Source: JANFXS01 sp022791155 (lineage in GTDB: Bacteria > Bacillota > Clostridia > Lachnospirales > Anaerotignaceae). From it: 6,407 bases of DNA. The notes below the pieces were generated by a model. The model was not told the DNA's origin and made no database searches. It was given only the letters and a program-made list of their open reading frames with translations. Position numbers and translations under genes: made by a program. Below, piece by piece: positions 1 through 6,283 of this stretch. The stretch lies in contig CATJUX010000094.1 of NCBI GenBank assembly GCA_949743895.1, positions 1-6,407 of the forward strand, in the 5' to 3' direction. Numbering within the stretch: position 1 is the first letter of the stretch; the number at the start of each line of letters is the position of its first letter.

Positions 1-115
1 CCCTCCCACACCCTCCCTCCTTGGCCACGCTTTTTGTCGGCAGTTCAAGTTGCAGCCTTTATTGACATTCAATGTTATGGGGAATTTTAAAAAATTAAGA
101 AGGATATTTAGCATA

Positions 116-132
116 AATTTGAAAACCTATAC
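116..132 (+). repeat. Left copy of a 17-base inverted repeat flanking the gene block
   Basis: The 17 bases AATTTGAAAACCTATAC are the exact reverse complement of 6297-6313. Similarity continues imperfectly for about seven more bases toward the genes (ATTTCAA here against CATTCAA in the other copy read in the same sense). A second match, CCCTCCCAC at 1-9, lies outside this copy, and its reverse complement lies outside the other copy at 6370-6378, so two elements keep the same order and orientation. This suggests two diverged copies of a dispersed intergenic repeat. No transposase is present between them. Confidence 0.6.
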
Positions 133-225
133 ATTTCAATTCTCATAAGATTTCACCTGTTAACCTCTCGCATTGCATAATTTTGAAGAACAATTTTTTT
201 GGCTTAAAACACTTTTAAGGCCGTG

Positions 226-268
226 AAAAGAGCAGCGTTGGCACAAACAAATTATGAATGCTCTTTTT
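226..268 (+). terminator. Candidate intrinsic terminator of an upstream transcript
   Basis: AAAAGAGCA (226-234) pairs perfectly with TGCTCTTTT (259-267), giving a 9-base-pair stem whose 3' side runs into a short T tract (264-268). The 24-base loop is long for a terminator and the stem has only three or four G-C pairs, so the call is moderate. It would end transcription entering from the left, before the promoter of the peptidase operon. Confidence 0.4.
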
Positions 269-278
269 ATGTTTCCTA

Positions 279-307
279 TTCCCAAAATAGAATTTATTGG
301 TTATAAT
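279..307 (+). promoter_or_regulatory. Candidate sigma-A promoter of the peptidase operon
   Basis: A perfect -10 hexamer TATAAT (302-307) lies 17 bases after a weak -35 hexamer TTCCCA (279-284). Transcription would start near 314 and leave a leader of about 55 bases before the start codon at 370. Other AT-rich -10-like strings closer to the gene (for example TATAAA at 344-349) have no matching -35. Confidence 0.45.
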
Positions 308-369
308 ATCAGTAAATGAAATATAAAAATTCGTATGATTTATTATAAAATGGAGAGGGGATAAACGCG

Positions 370-3279
370 ATGATATTTGAGAATGGTGAAATATACTCGG
401 GTTTTAGACTTATCGAAAAGGAAGATGTGGAGGACATCAAAAGCGTTTGCCACGTTTTTGAGCATGTGAAAACGGGCGCAAGGCTGTTTTATGCCCAAAA
501 CAGTGACGACAATAAAGTGTTTTTTGTTTCGTTCAAAACACCGCCTTCTGACGAATGCGGAACAGCGCACATAATGGAGCATTCTGTTTTGTGCGGTTCC
601 GAAAAATATCCGGCGAAAGACCCATTCAACACTCTCATGAAAGGCTCGCTCAACACTTTTTTGAATGCCATGACATATGCTGATAAAACGGTGTATCCAA
701 TTGCAAGCCGCAATCAGGAGGATTTCAACAATCTCATGAGCGTATATCTTGACGCTGTGTTCAAACCAAAGGTTGTTGGCGAAAAGAAAATTTTCATGCA
801 GGAAGGCTGGCATTATGAACTGAATGACAAAGAGGCGCCCCTAAATATAAACGGAGTTGTATACAACGAGATGAAAGGGGCTTTTTCGGGCCCTGACAGG
901 CTTCTTGCTGACGCCATAAACAAAACTCTTTTCACAGACTCGGTTTATAAATTTGAAAGCGGTGGAAAGCCCGAGGACATACCCGAACTCACTTTTGAAA
1001 AATTTGTTGATTTTTATAACAAATATTATCATCCTTCAAACAGCTTCTTCTATCTTTATGGCGATTTGGACATACTTGGCGCCCTTGAACACATTGATTC
1101 GGGCTATTTAAGCGCATATGACAAAAAAGAGATCAAAAATGCTGTGATCGATGAAAAGCCACACAATCATTGCGGCTTCACAACAGAAACATTTTCTGTT
1201 CCAAAGGGAAGCAAAACAGGTTTTGAAAGCGCCATTGCATTCAACTTTGTTGTTGGACAATCGGCTGACACTCTCCTTTCGCTGAGCATGAATGTTTTGA
1301 GCTATATACTTTTGGAAACAAATGCATCGCCGCTCAAGAAAGCTATAATTGACAAAGGGATTGCGCAAAGTGTTGAAGGCTGGTTTGACGACTCAACAAA
1401 ACAAATGGTGTTCAGCATTGTTGCCAAAAACGCTTCATGCCGCAAAATTGGAAGTTTCAAAGAGACAGTTTTGAGCTCGCTTAAAAACATATTAAAAACA
1501 GGGCTTAATCGTGACTTGGTTAATTCGGCAATCAATTATTATGAGTTTATATTCAGAGAGGCCGATTTTGGGCACAGGCCAAAGGGCCTTGTGTATGGGC
1601 TGAACATTATGAACGGCTGGCTTCACGGCCAAAACCCAATTGAGGCTGTGAGAATATGGCGCCATTTTGACACAATGCGTGAGGGCGTTGAAAAGGGATA
1701 TTTTGAAAACATCATAAGAGAAAACATATTGCTGAGCCCAATCCATTCCATGGCTGCCGTGGCGGCAGAGGAGGGAAAGGAAGAAAGAATTCAGGCTGCA
1801 CTGCAAAAGAAGCTTGGAAAATTCAAAGAGTCCCTTTCGGAAAATGAAATCGAACAAATTGTTTGTGAAACAAAAGCGCTCAAAGAATATCAAAGCACGC
1901 CGGACAGCCCTGAAACGCTTGACAAAATTCCAATGCTCAAACGCGAGGACATCAAAAAGGAGGCCGCTTTCGACAGTTTCATCGAAAAGCCGGCAGGCGA
2001 GGGAAAAATGCTTTTTGTTCCACTGGACACAAATGGAATTGTATACACGAAGTTTATGTTCTCGCTTGAAGGGCTTCCAAAGGAAATGATCCCCTATGCC
2101 GGGCTTTTGGCAAGGGCGCTTGGCAAAGTTGACACGGCGGGGCATAGCTATGAAACGCTTCCAACTGAAATCAACATGCACACAGGAGGCATAGACGGCC
2201 GCATCACTGTTTATAAAAACAAAAGCAAGTTCACGCCTGTCCTTTCGCTCAATGCAAAGGCGCTCAAACGGAACAGCGAAAACATGTTTGGGCTTATGAA
2301 AGAAATCATGCTTTCAAGCCTTTTTGACAGCGTTGACAGCCTGAAAAAGATAATACTTGAGCTTAAGGCCGAATATGAAAGGCACTATGACAACAATGGA
2401 CATGCCGTGGCGCTTTCAAGATGCGAGTCGCTCATAAGCGCTTCTGGAAAGTATGAAGACATGGCAAAAGGAATGGCGTTCAGCGACTTTTTGGAAACGG
2501 CCGTGGAAAACATGGGAGAAACAGCAAAAAACATGAGAAAAACGGCCGATCGCGTGTTCACAAGAGAAAATTTGACTGTTGTCATTGCGGCCGAAAAGGA
2601 ATTGGCGGACTACGCTGAAAATGTGTCGAAAGAAGTTGTCAAAAACTTCGCTTTGCGTGAACATGAAAAAAATGGCTTTGAATTTGAAGAAAAATCACTT
2701 GCCGAAGCTGTGCAGACAGGGAGCAAAGTGGTTTATAACGCTGTGTGCGGAAACTTCATAAACGCGGGATATAACTACAGCGGAAAAATGAATGTTGTCA
2801 AAAACATAATAAACACAGAATATCTTTGGAATGAAGTCAGGGTCAAGGGCGGCGCCTATGGCTGTGGAGCCGGTTTTGACAGAACAGGAGAGGTTTATGC
2901 CTATTCATACAGAGATCCAAATGTGAAAGAAACATATAAAAATTTCGAGGGCATTGGCGATTTTCTTGAAAACATAACTCTTTCCGAAAAGGATATACTG
3001 CGATATACATTGGGAGCTGTCAACACTGTTGACAGGCCAAAAAGCAATTCTGAAAGAATGGAAATTGCCGTTTCAAAATATATAAACGGCTATAAATTTG
3101 AAGATGTTCAAAACGAACGCAACGAGCTTTTGAACGTCACGGCTGAATATGTGAATGAATGTGGCCGCATATTCAAAGACACAATGCGCCACAAAGCCAT
3201 GTGCACATTTGGCTCTGAAGCGAAGATTGACGAAAATGCCGAATTGTTCACTGAAATCAGAAAGCTGTATGAAAGATGA
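370..3279 (+). CDS. M16C family zinc peptidase (presequence protease/falcilysin type)
   Basis: This is a 969-residue inverzincin peptidase, close to the usual 950-1000 residues of the M16C subfamily. The family degrades peptides of up to a few tens of residues inside a closed two-half chamber; organelle members clear targeting peptides, and bacterial ones are presumed to recycle cytosolic peptides. The inverted zinc motif HIMEH is at residues 67-71 (H67 and H71 as ligands, E70 as catalytic base). The third ligand is E167 in the YNEMKG segment. The C-terminal half carries the substrate-binding Arg-Tyr pair at R824 and Y830, with the six-residue spacing seen in presequence protease. The order appears to be an active M16 domain (about 40-180), an inactive M16 domain (about 190-390), the M16C-associated linker region (about 460-710) and a C-terminal M16 domain (about 730-900). 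No signal peptide or membrane segment is seen, so it is probably cytosolic. The start follows a strong Shine-Dalgarno stretch (GGAGAGGGG, 352-360), and family similarity begins within the first 15 residues. The stop overlaps the next start. Confidence 0.95.
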   Translation: MIFENGEIYSGFRLIEKEDVEDIKSVCHVFEHVKTGARLFYAQNSDDNKVFFVSFKTPPSDECGTAHIMEHSVLCGSEKYPAKDPFNTLMKGSLNTFLNAMTYADKTVYPIASRNQEDFNNLMSVYLDAVFKPKVVGEKKIFMQEGWHYELNDKEAPLNINGVVYNEMKGAFSGPDRLLADAINKTLFTDSVYKFESGGKPEDIPELTFEKFVDFYNKYYHPSNSFFYLYGDLDILGALEHIDSGYLSAYDKKEIKNAVIDEKPHNHCGFTTETFSVPKGSKTGFESAIAFNFVVGQSADTLLSLSMNVLSYILLETNASPLKKAIIDKGIAQSVEGWFDDSTKQMVFSIVAKNASCRKIGSFKETVLSSLKNILKTGLNRDLVNSAINYYEFIFREADFGHRPKGLVYGLNIMNGWLHGQNPIEAVRIWRHFDTMREGVEKGYFENIIRENILLSPIHSMAAVAAEEGKEERIQAALQKKLGKFKESLSENEIEQIVCETKALKEYQSTPDSPETLDKIPMLKREDIKKEAAFDSFIEKPAGEGKMLFVPLDTNGIVYTKFMFSLEGLPKEMIPYAGLLARALGKVDTAGHSYETLPTEINMHTGGIDGRITVYKNKSKFTPVLSLNAKALKRNSENMFGLMKEIMLSSLFDSVDSLKKIILELKAEYERHYDNNGHAVALSRCESLISASGKYEDMAKGMAFSDFLETAVENMGETAKNMRKTADRVFTRENLTVVIAAEKELADYAENVSKEVVKNFALREHEKNGFEFEEKSLAEAVQTGSKVVYNAVCGNFINAGYNYSGKMNVVKNIINTEYLWNEVRVKGGAYGCGAGFDRTGEVYAYSYRDPNVKETYKNFEGIGDFLENITLSEKDILRYTLGAVNTVDRPKSNSERMEIAVSKYINGYKFEDVQNERNELLNVTAEYVNECGRIFKDTMRHKAMCTFGSEAKIDENAELFTEIRKLYER

Positions 3280-4004
3280 AAGCTTTGGCAAAAGAAACAG
3301 TTTCATATATGGGAATGACAATTGAATTTGCAGTTGTGAGAAAGCCGGTCAAAAACATAAATCTCCGCATCAATCATTTGGGGGAGATAAGCGTTTCGGC
3401 GCCAAAGCATGTTCCGGCTGAAAGAATATGTGAATTTGTCAGGCAGCGCGCATCATGGATTGTATGCAAGCTGTCTGACATTGAAACATATAACAAACAG
3501 AAGCCTGACAGCAGCATTTACAGCGGAAAAAATGTTTATTATATGGGCAAGCTGTTCACAATCGGCATTGAAAAAAGCGGATTTGGCGAAATTGTTGAAA
3601 ACGGCGACACACTGCTCATAAAAACACAAAGTTTGGAAAACAGCGATGAAATTAAAAAGGAATATATGCAATGGCTCAATGAACGTGCAAAATTTGTGTT
3701 TGAAAAAAGAATGGAAGCAGTTTATAAAACTGTGTCAGGCGAAAACATTCCACGGGCTGAGCTTGTTGTGAAAAACATGAAAACTCTTTGGGGAACATGC
3801 AACACAGCAAAAAAGAGAATAACACTCAATTTGCAGCTTGTGAAAACAAGCGTGAACTGCATTGACAAGGTTATACTTCATGAATATATGCATTTCAAAC
3901 AAGCCAATCACGGGCCGGAATTTTACAAACTTATGGATAAGTATATGCCGGACTGGAGGTTGTATAAAAAAGAGCTGAAAGAAAATTATAAAGACGGAAT
4001 TTAG
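3276..4004 (+). CDS. YgjP-like zinc metallopeptidase (DUF45/M48-related)
   Basis: This 242-residue protein matches the YgjP-like/DUF45 metallopeptidase family in length and layout. The C-terminal half holds the family signature: MKTLWGTC (168-175), ITLN (182-185), the gluzincin motif HEYMH (202-206; H202 and H206 as zinc ligands, E203 catalytic), NHGPEF (211-216; H212 the likely third ligand) and MPDW (224-227). The N-terminal half is a beta-rich region typical of the family (residues 12-120). No signal peptide or membrane segment is visible, so it is probably cytosolic. Family members are widespread but their physiological substrates are mostly unknown; some sit next to type I restriction genes, which is not the case here. 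The ATG at 3276 shares four bases with the stop of the upstream M16C gene (ATGA), which indicates translational coupling; no independent Shine-Dalgarno site is needed. The peptidase fold is well supported; the cellular role is not. Confidence 0.9.
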   Translation: MKALAKETVSYMGMTIEFAVVRKPVKNINLRINHLGEISVSAPKHVPAERICEFVRQRASWIVCKLSDIETYNKQKPDSSIYSGKNVYYMGKLFTIGIEKSGFGEIVENGDTLLIKTQSLENSDEIKKEYMQWLNERAKFVFEKRMEAVYKTVSGENIPRAELVVKNMKTLWGTCNTAKKRITLNLQLVKTSVNCIDKVILHEYMHFKQANHGPEFYKLMDKYMPDWRLYKKELKENYKDGI

Positions 4005-4156
4005 CTTGAAAAAAGCTGGCCGCATATTGGCTGAGGGAGTTTGTGCCCGGCAAATGCGAGAGGTGTCCATTTTTTGCTTCACAGAGATGTGAATGGTTTG
4101 GCTGCGGAATTTGTGGAAAACAGCGGGAACCACGGAAAGTTTAATTCAAAATTAGT
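4005..4156. other. Gene-free 3' flank of the peptidase operon
   Basis: I see no coding region here. A 5-base-pair hairpin AGCTT/AAGCT (4003-4017) overlaps the stop codon but has no T tract. The stretch 4014-4038 (AGCTGGC, a nine-base middle, GCTGAGGGAG) resembles from memory a dispersed intergenic repeat of gut Clostridia; this is a weak impression only. AATGCGAGAGGT (4053-4064) is the exact reverse complement of 163-174. No clear intrinsic terminator follows the operon within this stretch. Confidence 0.4.
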
Positions 4157-4185
4157 TTGTCATAAGCATATGAAGCAAATTTAAT
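4157..4185 (+). promoter_or_regulatory. Candidate sigma-A promoter of a small RNA
   Basis: The -35 hexamer TTGTCA (4157-4162) matches TTGACA at five of six positions. It is separated by 17 bases from TTTAAT (4180-4185), which matches TATAAT at five of six. The predicted start is near 4192. No gene of ordinary size follows, but a structured stretch ending in a terminator does. Confidence 0.5.
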
Positions 4186-4191
4186 GAAAGA

Positions 4192-4331
4192 GTCAGTTAA
4201 TGCGGCGAGGCTGTCGTGCGCTGACGTGAAGCAAACGCGGTTTGTTCTGTTCGTCAATTCCGCATGCTGAGAGAGACAACAACAATGAATGTTATATAAT
4301 ATTTAAGGCTGCTGTGAAATGCGGCCTTTTT
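4192..4331 (+). ncRNA. Candidate structured small RNA of about 140 nt
   Basis: The stretch between the promoter and the terminator folds by eye into nested stems: ATGCGG/CCGCAT (4200-4205 with 4260-4265), TGACG/CGTCA (4222-4226 with 4252-4256), and CAAAC/GTTTG closed by a GCG loop (4232-4244). A purine-rich single-stranded linker (about 4266-4290) and the terminator hairpin follow. It is more GC-rich than the surrounding spacer. I do not recognise it as a known RNA family. An alternative is a leader peptide: an ATG at 4200 opens a nine-codon frame ending with TGA at 4227-4229, although its Shine-Dalgarno site is weak. An attenuator is less likely because no gene follows for 500 bases. The existence of the transcript is inferred, not shown. 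Confidence 0.4.
4305..4331 (+). terminator. Intrinsic terminator
   Basis: AAGGCTGC (4305-4312) pairs with GCGGCCTT (4321-4328) in an 8-base-pair stem with one G-T wobble and an 8-base loop, running into TTTTT (4327-4331). On the opposite strand no T tract follows, so it acts on rightward transcripts. It would end the candidate small RNA and any read-through from the peptidase operon. Confidence 0.7.
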
Positions 4332-4535
4332 ATTGTGCGCTGAAACTGGTTCGTTGGAAACGCATTGGTTGTTTTCACAAATTGGTAAAAAATTGAAGCT
4401 GTTTTTGGGATTTGTGTTGAGAGAAACATTGTTGTGCGTTGAACAAATTTTGCATATGAAAGGGAATTTTTCAAATATATTTTGAAAAAAGAAGGCGAAT
4501 TTTTGATTGAAACATGGCTTGAAACAGTTGAGAGT
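4332..4535. other. Gene-free AT-rich spacer with a perfect palindrome
   Basis: No supportable coding region is present. The main structure is a perfect 9-base-pair inverted repeat, TTTTTCAAA (4467-4475) and TTTGAAAAA (4481-4489), around a TATAT loop. Because the stem has one G-C pair only, it is a poor terminator and could equally be a DNA-level site. Confidence 0.4.
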
Positions 4536-4620
4536 TGGTCTGGTCACCAGATGGCACAAATGCCTGATATATGTAGGGTTTTTGACCCTCAAAACATGTT
4601 GGCCTGACAGGTTAGACCAT
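4536..4620 (+). other. Cluster of four inverted repeats; possible structured RNA or protein-binding element
   Basis: Four inverted repeats follow each other almost without gaps: TCTGG-TCA-CCAGA (4539-4551, a 13-base palindrome around one central C), GGCA-CAAA-TGCC (4553-4564), AGGGT-TTTTG-ACCCT (4575-4589) extended by ATGT/ACAT (4571-4574 with 4594-4597), and CCTG-A-CAGG (4603-4611). The ends can also pair with each other as TGGTCT (4536-4541) and AGACCA (4614-4619), which competes with the first hairpin. GCCTGA occurs twice (4562-4567 and 4602-4607), flanking the third hairpin. No T tract, tRNA T-arm or known riboswitch core was recognised. The element lies upstream of the promoter at 4727, so it is not in the leader of that transcript. 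Confidence 0.4.
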
Positions 4621-4665
4621 AAAAAACAGAGCAAAAATGTGTGTTCACAAAAAGATATTTTTTTA

Positions 4666-4680
4666 ACAATTAAAAATTGT
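4666..4680. repeat. AT-rich palindrome upstream of the second operon
   Basis: ACAATT and AATTGT form a perfect 6-base inverted repeat around AAA. It lies about 45 bases upstream of the -35 hexamer of the candidate promoter at 4727, so it could be a regulator site or curved DNA; the sequence alone does not decide. Confidence 0.25.
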
Positions 4681-4726
4681 ATTGACAAAAAACCTTAAAA
4701 ATACGGCGTTTTTTAATATTTTTCTA

Positions 4727-4755
4727 TTGACGTTTGGGATATATTCTGGTAGTAT
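4727..4755 (+). promoter_or_regulatory. Candidate sigma-A promoter of the second operon
   Basis: TTGACG (4727-4732; five of six consensus bases) is followed after 17 bases by TAGTAT (4750-4755; four of six). The start would be near 4762, giving a leader of about 80 bases. The overlapping TATTAT (4753-4758) is a better hexamer but its spacing of 20 is poor. A consensus TTGACA at 4682-4687 has no -10 at a proper distance. Confidence 0.5.
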
Positions 4756-4808
4756 TATTAACAACAAAAACACAAACATAATTCGTATATACAAACAATT
4801 TATTTATT

Positions 4809-4835
4809 GGCCAGTTGCTTATGTGGCCGGAAGGA
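4809..4835 (+). promoter_or_regulatory. Leader hairpin abutting the ribosome binding site
   Basis: GGCCA (4809-4813) pairs with TGGCC (4824-4828) across a 10-base loop; two flanking T-G wobbles could extend the stem to 4830. The Shine-Dalgarno stretch AAGGA (4831-4835) begins right after it and sits 8 bases before the ATG at 4844. This arrangement decides the start codon and could modulate ribosome access. Confidence 0.35.
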
Positions 4836-4843
4836 TGGTAAAT

Positions 4844-5224
4844 ATGAAACTGATGCACACAAAATTGCCGGAATTTATAAAAAAAATGAAAATTGCTGCA
4901 GGAGAAAGCCAGCACCCAACTGAAATCAAAATGAGAGGGCTTGAAAACTTGACTTCTGCAAAAATGCAGTCACTCAGAACAGGAAGAATTGAACATGCCG
5001 TGAGAGAAATGACACTCAGAGAAGGCATTGAAAGCATTGACTTTGTTGTTATACCCCGTGTTCCAGAAACAATGCACACAGTCATAATAAAGGGGCTTGA
5101 CAAAGACGGCAATGTGAAAAGTGCCATACTTGAGATTTTGAACATTCTTCAGCCAACAGAAGAAGCAGAGCTTTTGGGCTGTGACGACGTTGAAGACAGA
5201 AGGCCGGGAATTGGAAGACACTGA
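4844..5224 (+). CDS. Unrecognised 126-residue protein, first gene of a two-gene operon
   Basis: I do not recognise this family. The frame is open leftward to a TTG at 4682, but that stretch contains the promoter and leader hairpin and reads as low-complexity, so I take the ATG at 4844, placed 8 bases after AAGGA; ATG at 4835 or 4853 are alternatives. The protein is soluble and charged, with a basic N-terminal part (residues 1-55, many Lys/Arg, probably helical), a hydrophobic beta-like segment (IDFVVIPRV, 65-73), a second one (HTVIIKGL, 78-85), a helix (about 92-103) and an acidic tail with a single Cys (C113) ending in RRPGIGRH. No signal peptide, membrane segment or known metal-binding motif is seen. 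The next gene starts 36 bases downstream with its own strong ribosome binding site, so the two products probably act together. Coding status rests on the Shine-Dalgarno site, the promoter and sensible composition. Confidence 0.75.
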   Translation: MKLMHTKLPEFIKKMKIAAGESQHPTEIKMRGLENLTSAKMQSLRTGRIEHAVREMTLREGIESIDFVVIPRVPETMHTVIIKGLDKDGNVKSAILEILNILQPTEEAELLGCDDVEDRRPGIGRH

Positions 5225-5246
5225 TGGCATATTTTTCATATTTTTT

Positions 5247-5252
5247 AGGAGG
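5247..5252 (+). promoter_or_regulatory. Strong ribosome binding site
   Basis: AGGAGG is a full match to the anti-Shine-Dalgarno core and lies 8 bases before the ATG at 5261. It is the strongest such site in the window and implies high translation of the 340-residue protein. Confidence 0.85.
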
Positions 5253-5260
5253 AGAGCGCA

Positions 5261-6283
5261 ATGGCAAAGCTGACATATAAAATGATACCTGAAGGAATGT
5301 TGAAAGGGAAGTATATTCCGCTTAACATAGCTTTTATTGACTATAGAGAAGTTAAGTCATGTGGAATCACACCGCGTGAGGCATTTGAGGCTGTGGCAAA
5401 AACTGTTGACAGCCCTATAGGAATGAATATATTTGATCCTGATGTTGTGACAACAACAAGCGATGGCGTTATGGTTGACGGAACAACCGTTTTTATGGCG
5501 GCCGCCGACAGAGGAAAGATCAACAAAGATTTTGGCTATCTTGAAATGGCTGAAATGCCATATTCAAAACAAATCATAGAGGAAGAACCGCACCTTTTGC
5601 AGTGGGATGCAAATTTTAAAGGAAAAAGGCTTTTCAGAGGCCCAGATCCAGCCACAAAAGTGATCCCTGTTCACAATGTGTGCATAACAGGGCGTGCAAG
5701 CAACAACAACTCGGCAACTGAAATGATGAACATTGTGACAATGGAAGAAATTCTTCTTCCAATCCTTGGACAACAGCAAATCATCAACAACGGAAAAGTT
5801 GTTCTTGGAATGACAGGGGGAACAATATCAGTTGGCATTGGCATGATTATGCCTGAAAAGTTTGGCCGTGTTTTCCCAACAAGACAGTTCCCGGCAGGTG
5901 AAACAGCCCATGGAAGCGGCGTTTATGCCCAAACGCTTAAAGCGCACATACCATGCATTGTGGCCGACAAAGCTGTTTTGGCAAAATATATAGTTAAAGC
6001 GCTTCAGGCAGGCTGCGTTCCGGGAAGAACAGTTGGGGCTTCACCAGCTGTGCTGAGCGTTGCAAGAGCCATGGGAATTGCGCCTGACTTTGACAACATC
6101 ACAGAAAGAGCATATGAGGAATTGGGAAGCGTTGGCTTCACAAGAGAATGGATGGAAGCAAAAACAGATTTGCTCTCACCAGAGGAAATAATAGCCAAAG
6201 CCGATGACATCATACCAGGAATAGACGACGCCACGAAATATGACGTGTCGGATTTGGTTCAGGTTGTTTCAATTGATGTTTAA
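5261..6283 (+). CDS. Unrecognised 340-residue glycine-rich cytosolic protein, partner of the upstream gene
   Basis: I cannot assign a family. The protein looks intact and enzyme-like: no signal peptide, no convincing membrane segment, even composition, and several short conserved-looking motifs. These are TTTSDGVMVDGTT (64-76), RGPDPATK (126-133), ITGRASNNNSATEMMN (142-157), a glycine-rich loop GMTGGTISVGIGM (183-195), FPAGETAHGSG (210-220) and AGCVPGRTVGASPA (250-263). Cysteines are at 34, 141, 232 and 252; the last three sit beside these motifs. The glycine-rich loop could bind a phosphate or nucleotide, but it does not match P-loop or Rossmann consensus. The C-terminal 40 residues are acidic. 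It follows the 126-residue gene by 36 bases under the same promoter and has the best Shine-Dalgarno site of the window, which suggests an abundant protein and a joint role with its neighbour. Substrate and reaction cannot be read from the sequence. Confidence 0.85.
   Translation: MAKLTYKMIPEGMLKGKYIPLNIAFIDYREVKSCGITPREAFEAVAKTVDSPIGMNIFDPDVVTTTSDGVMVDGTTVFMAAADRGKINKDFGYLEMAEMPYSKQIIEEEPHLLQWDANFKGKRLFRGPDPATKVIPVHNVCITGRASNNNSATEMMNIVTMEEILLPILGQQQIINNGKVVLGMTGGTISVGIGMIMPEKFGRVFPTRQFPAGETAHGSGVYAQTLKAHIPCIVADKAVLAKYIVKALQAGCVPGRTVGASPAVLSVARAMGIAPDFDNITERAYEELGSVGFTREWMEAKTDLLSPEEIIAKADDIIPGIDDATKYDVSDLVQVVSIDV

Noticed and set aside
201..222. Hairpin TTAAAA-CAC-TTTTAA with flanking GG/CC
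   Set aside because: It has a bulge and no T tract on either strand, so it is not called as a terminator.
1492..2181. 229-codon open frame on the - strand inside the M16C gene
   Set aside because: It is antisense to a gene with all family motifs; its translation shows no domain and a Phe/His/Cys-rich composition typical of a shadow frame.
4295..4300. Perfect TATAAT upstream of the terminator
   Set aside because: No -35 hexamer lies at a suitable distance, and a transcript from it would start at or inside the terminator hairpin.
4536..4620. tRNA or known riboswitch reading of the inverted-repeat cluster
   Set aside because: There is no T-arm consensus, no 7-base-pair acceptor stem with proper arm lengths, and no core motif of the purine, preQ1, glycine, c-di-GMP, fluoride, ZTP or T-box classes that I could match.
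4254..4688. 144-codon open frame on the - strand in the long spacer
   Set aside because: Composition is biased to Phe, Asn, Cys and Ser as expected from AT-rich noncoding DNA. It runs through the terminator at 4305 and the inverted-repeat cluster, and no recognisable motif is present.
4507..4698. 63-codon + strand frame with a TTG start
   Set aside because: An AAGGCG stretch lies upstream, but the frame covers the whole inverted-repeat cluster and has no recognisable motif. A short Lys/Cys-rich product is possible but not supportable.
4682..4843. N-terminal extension of the 126-residue protein from TTG at 4682, with a hydrophobic stretch that could pass for a membrane anchor
   Set aside because: No Shine-Dalgarno site precedes it, and the stretch contains the candidate promoter (4727-4755) and the leader hairpin. 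AAGGA 8 bases before ATG 4844 is a much better start.
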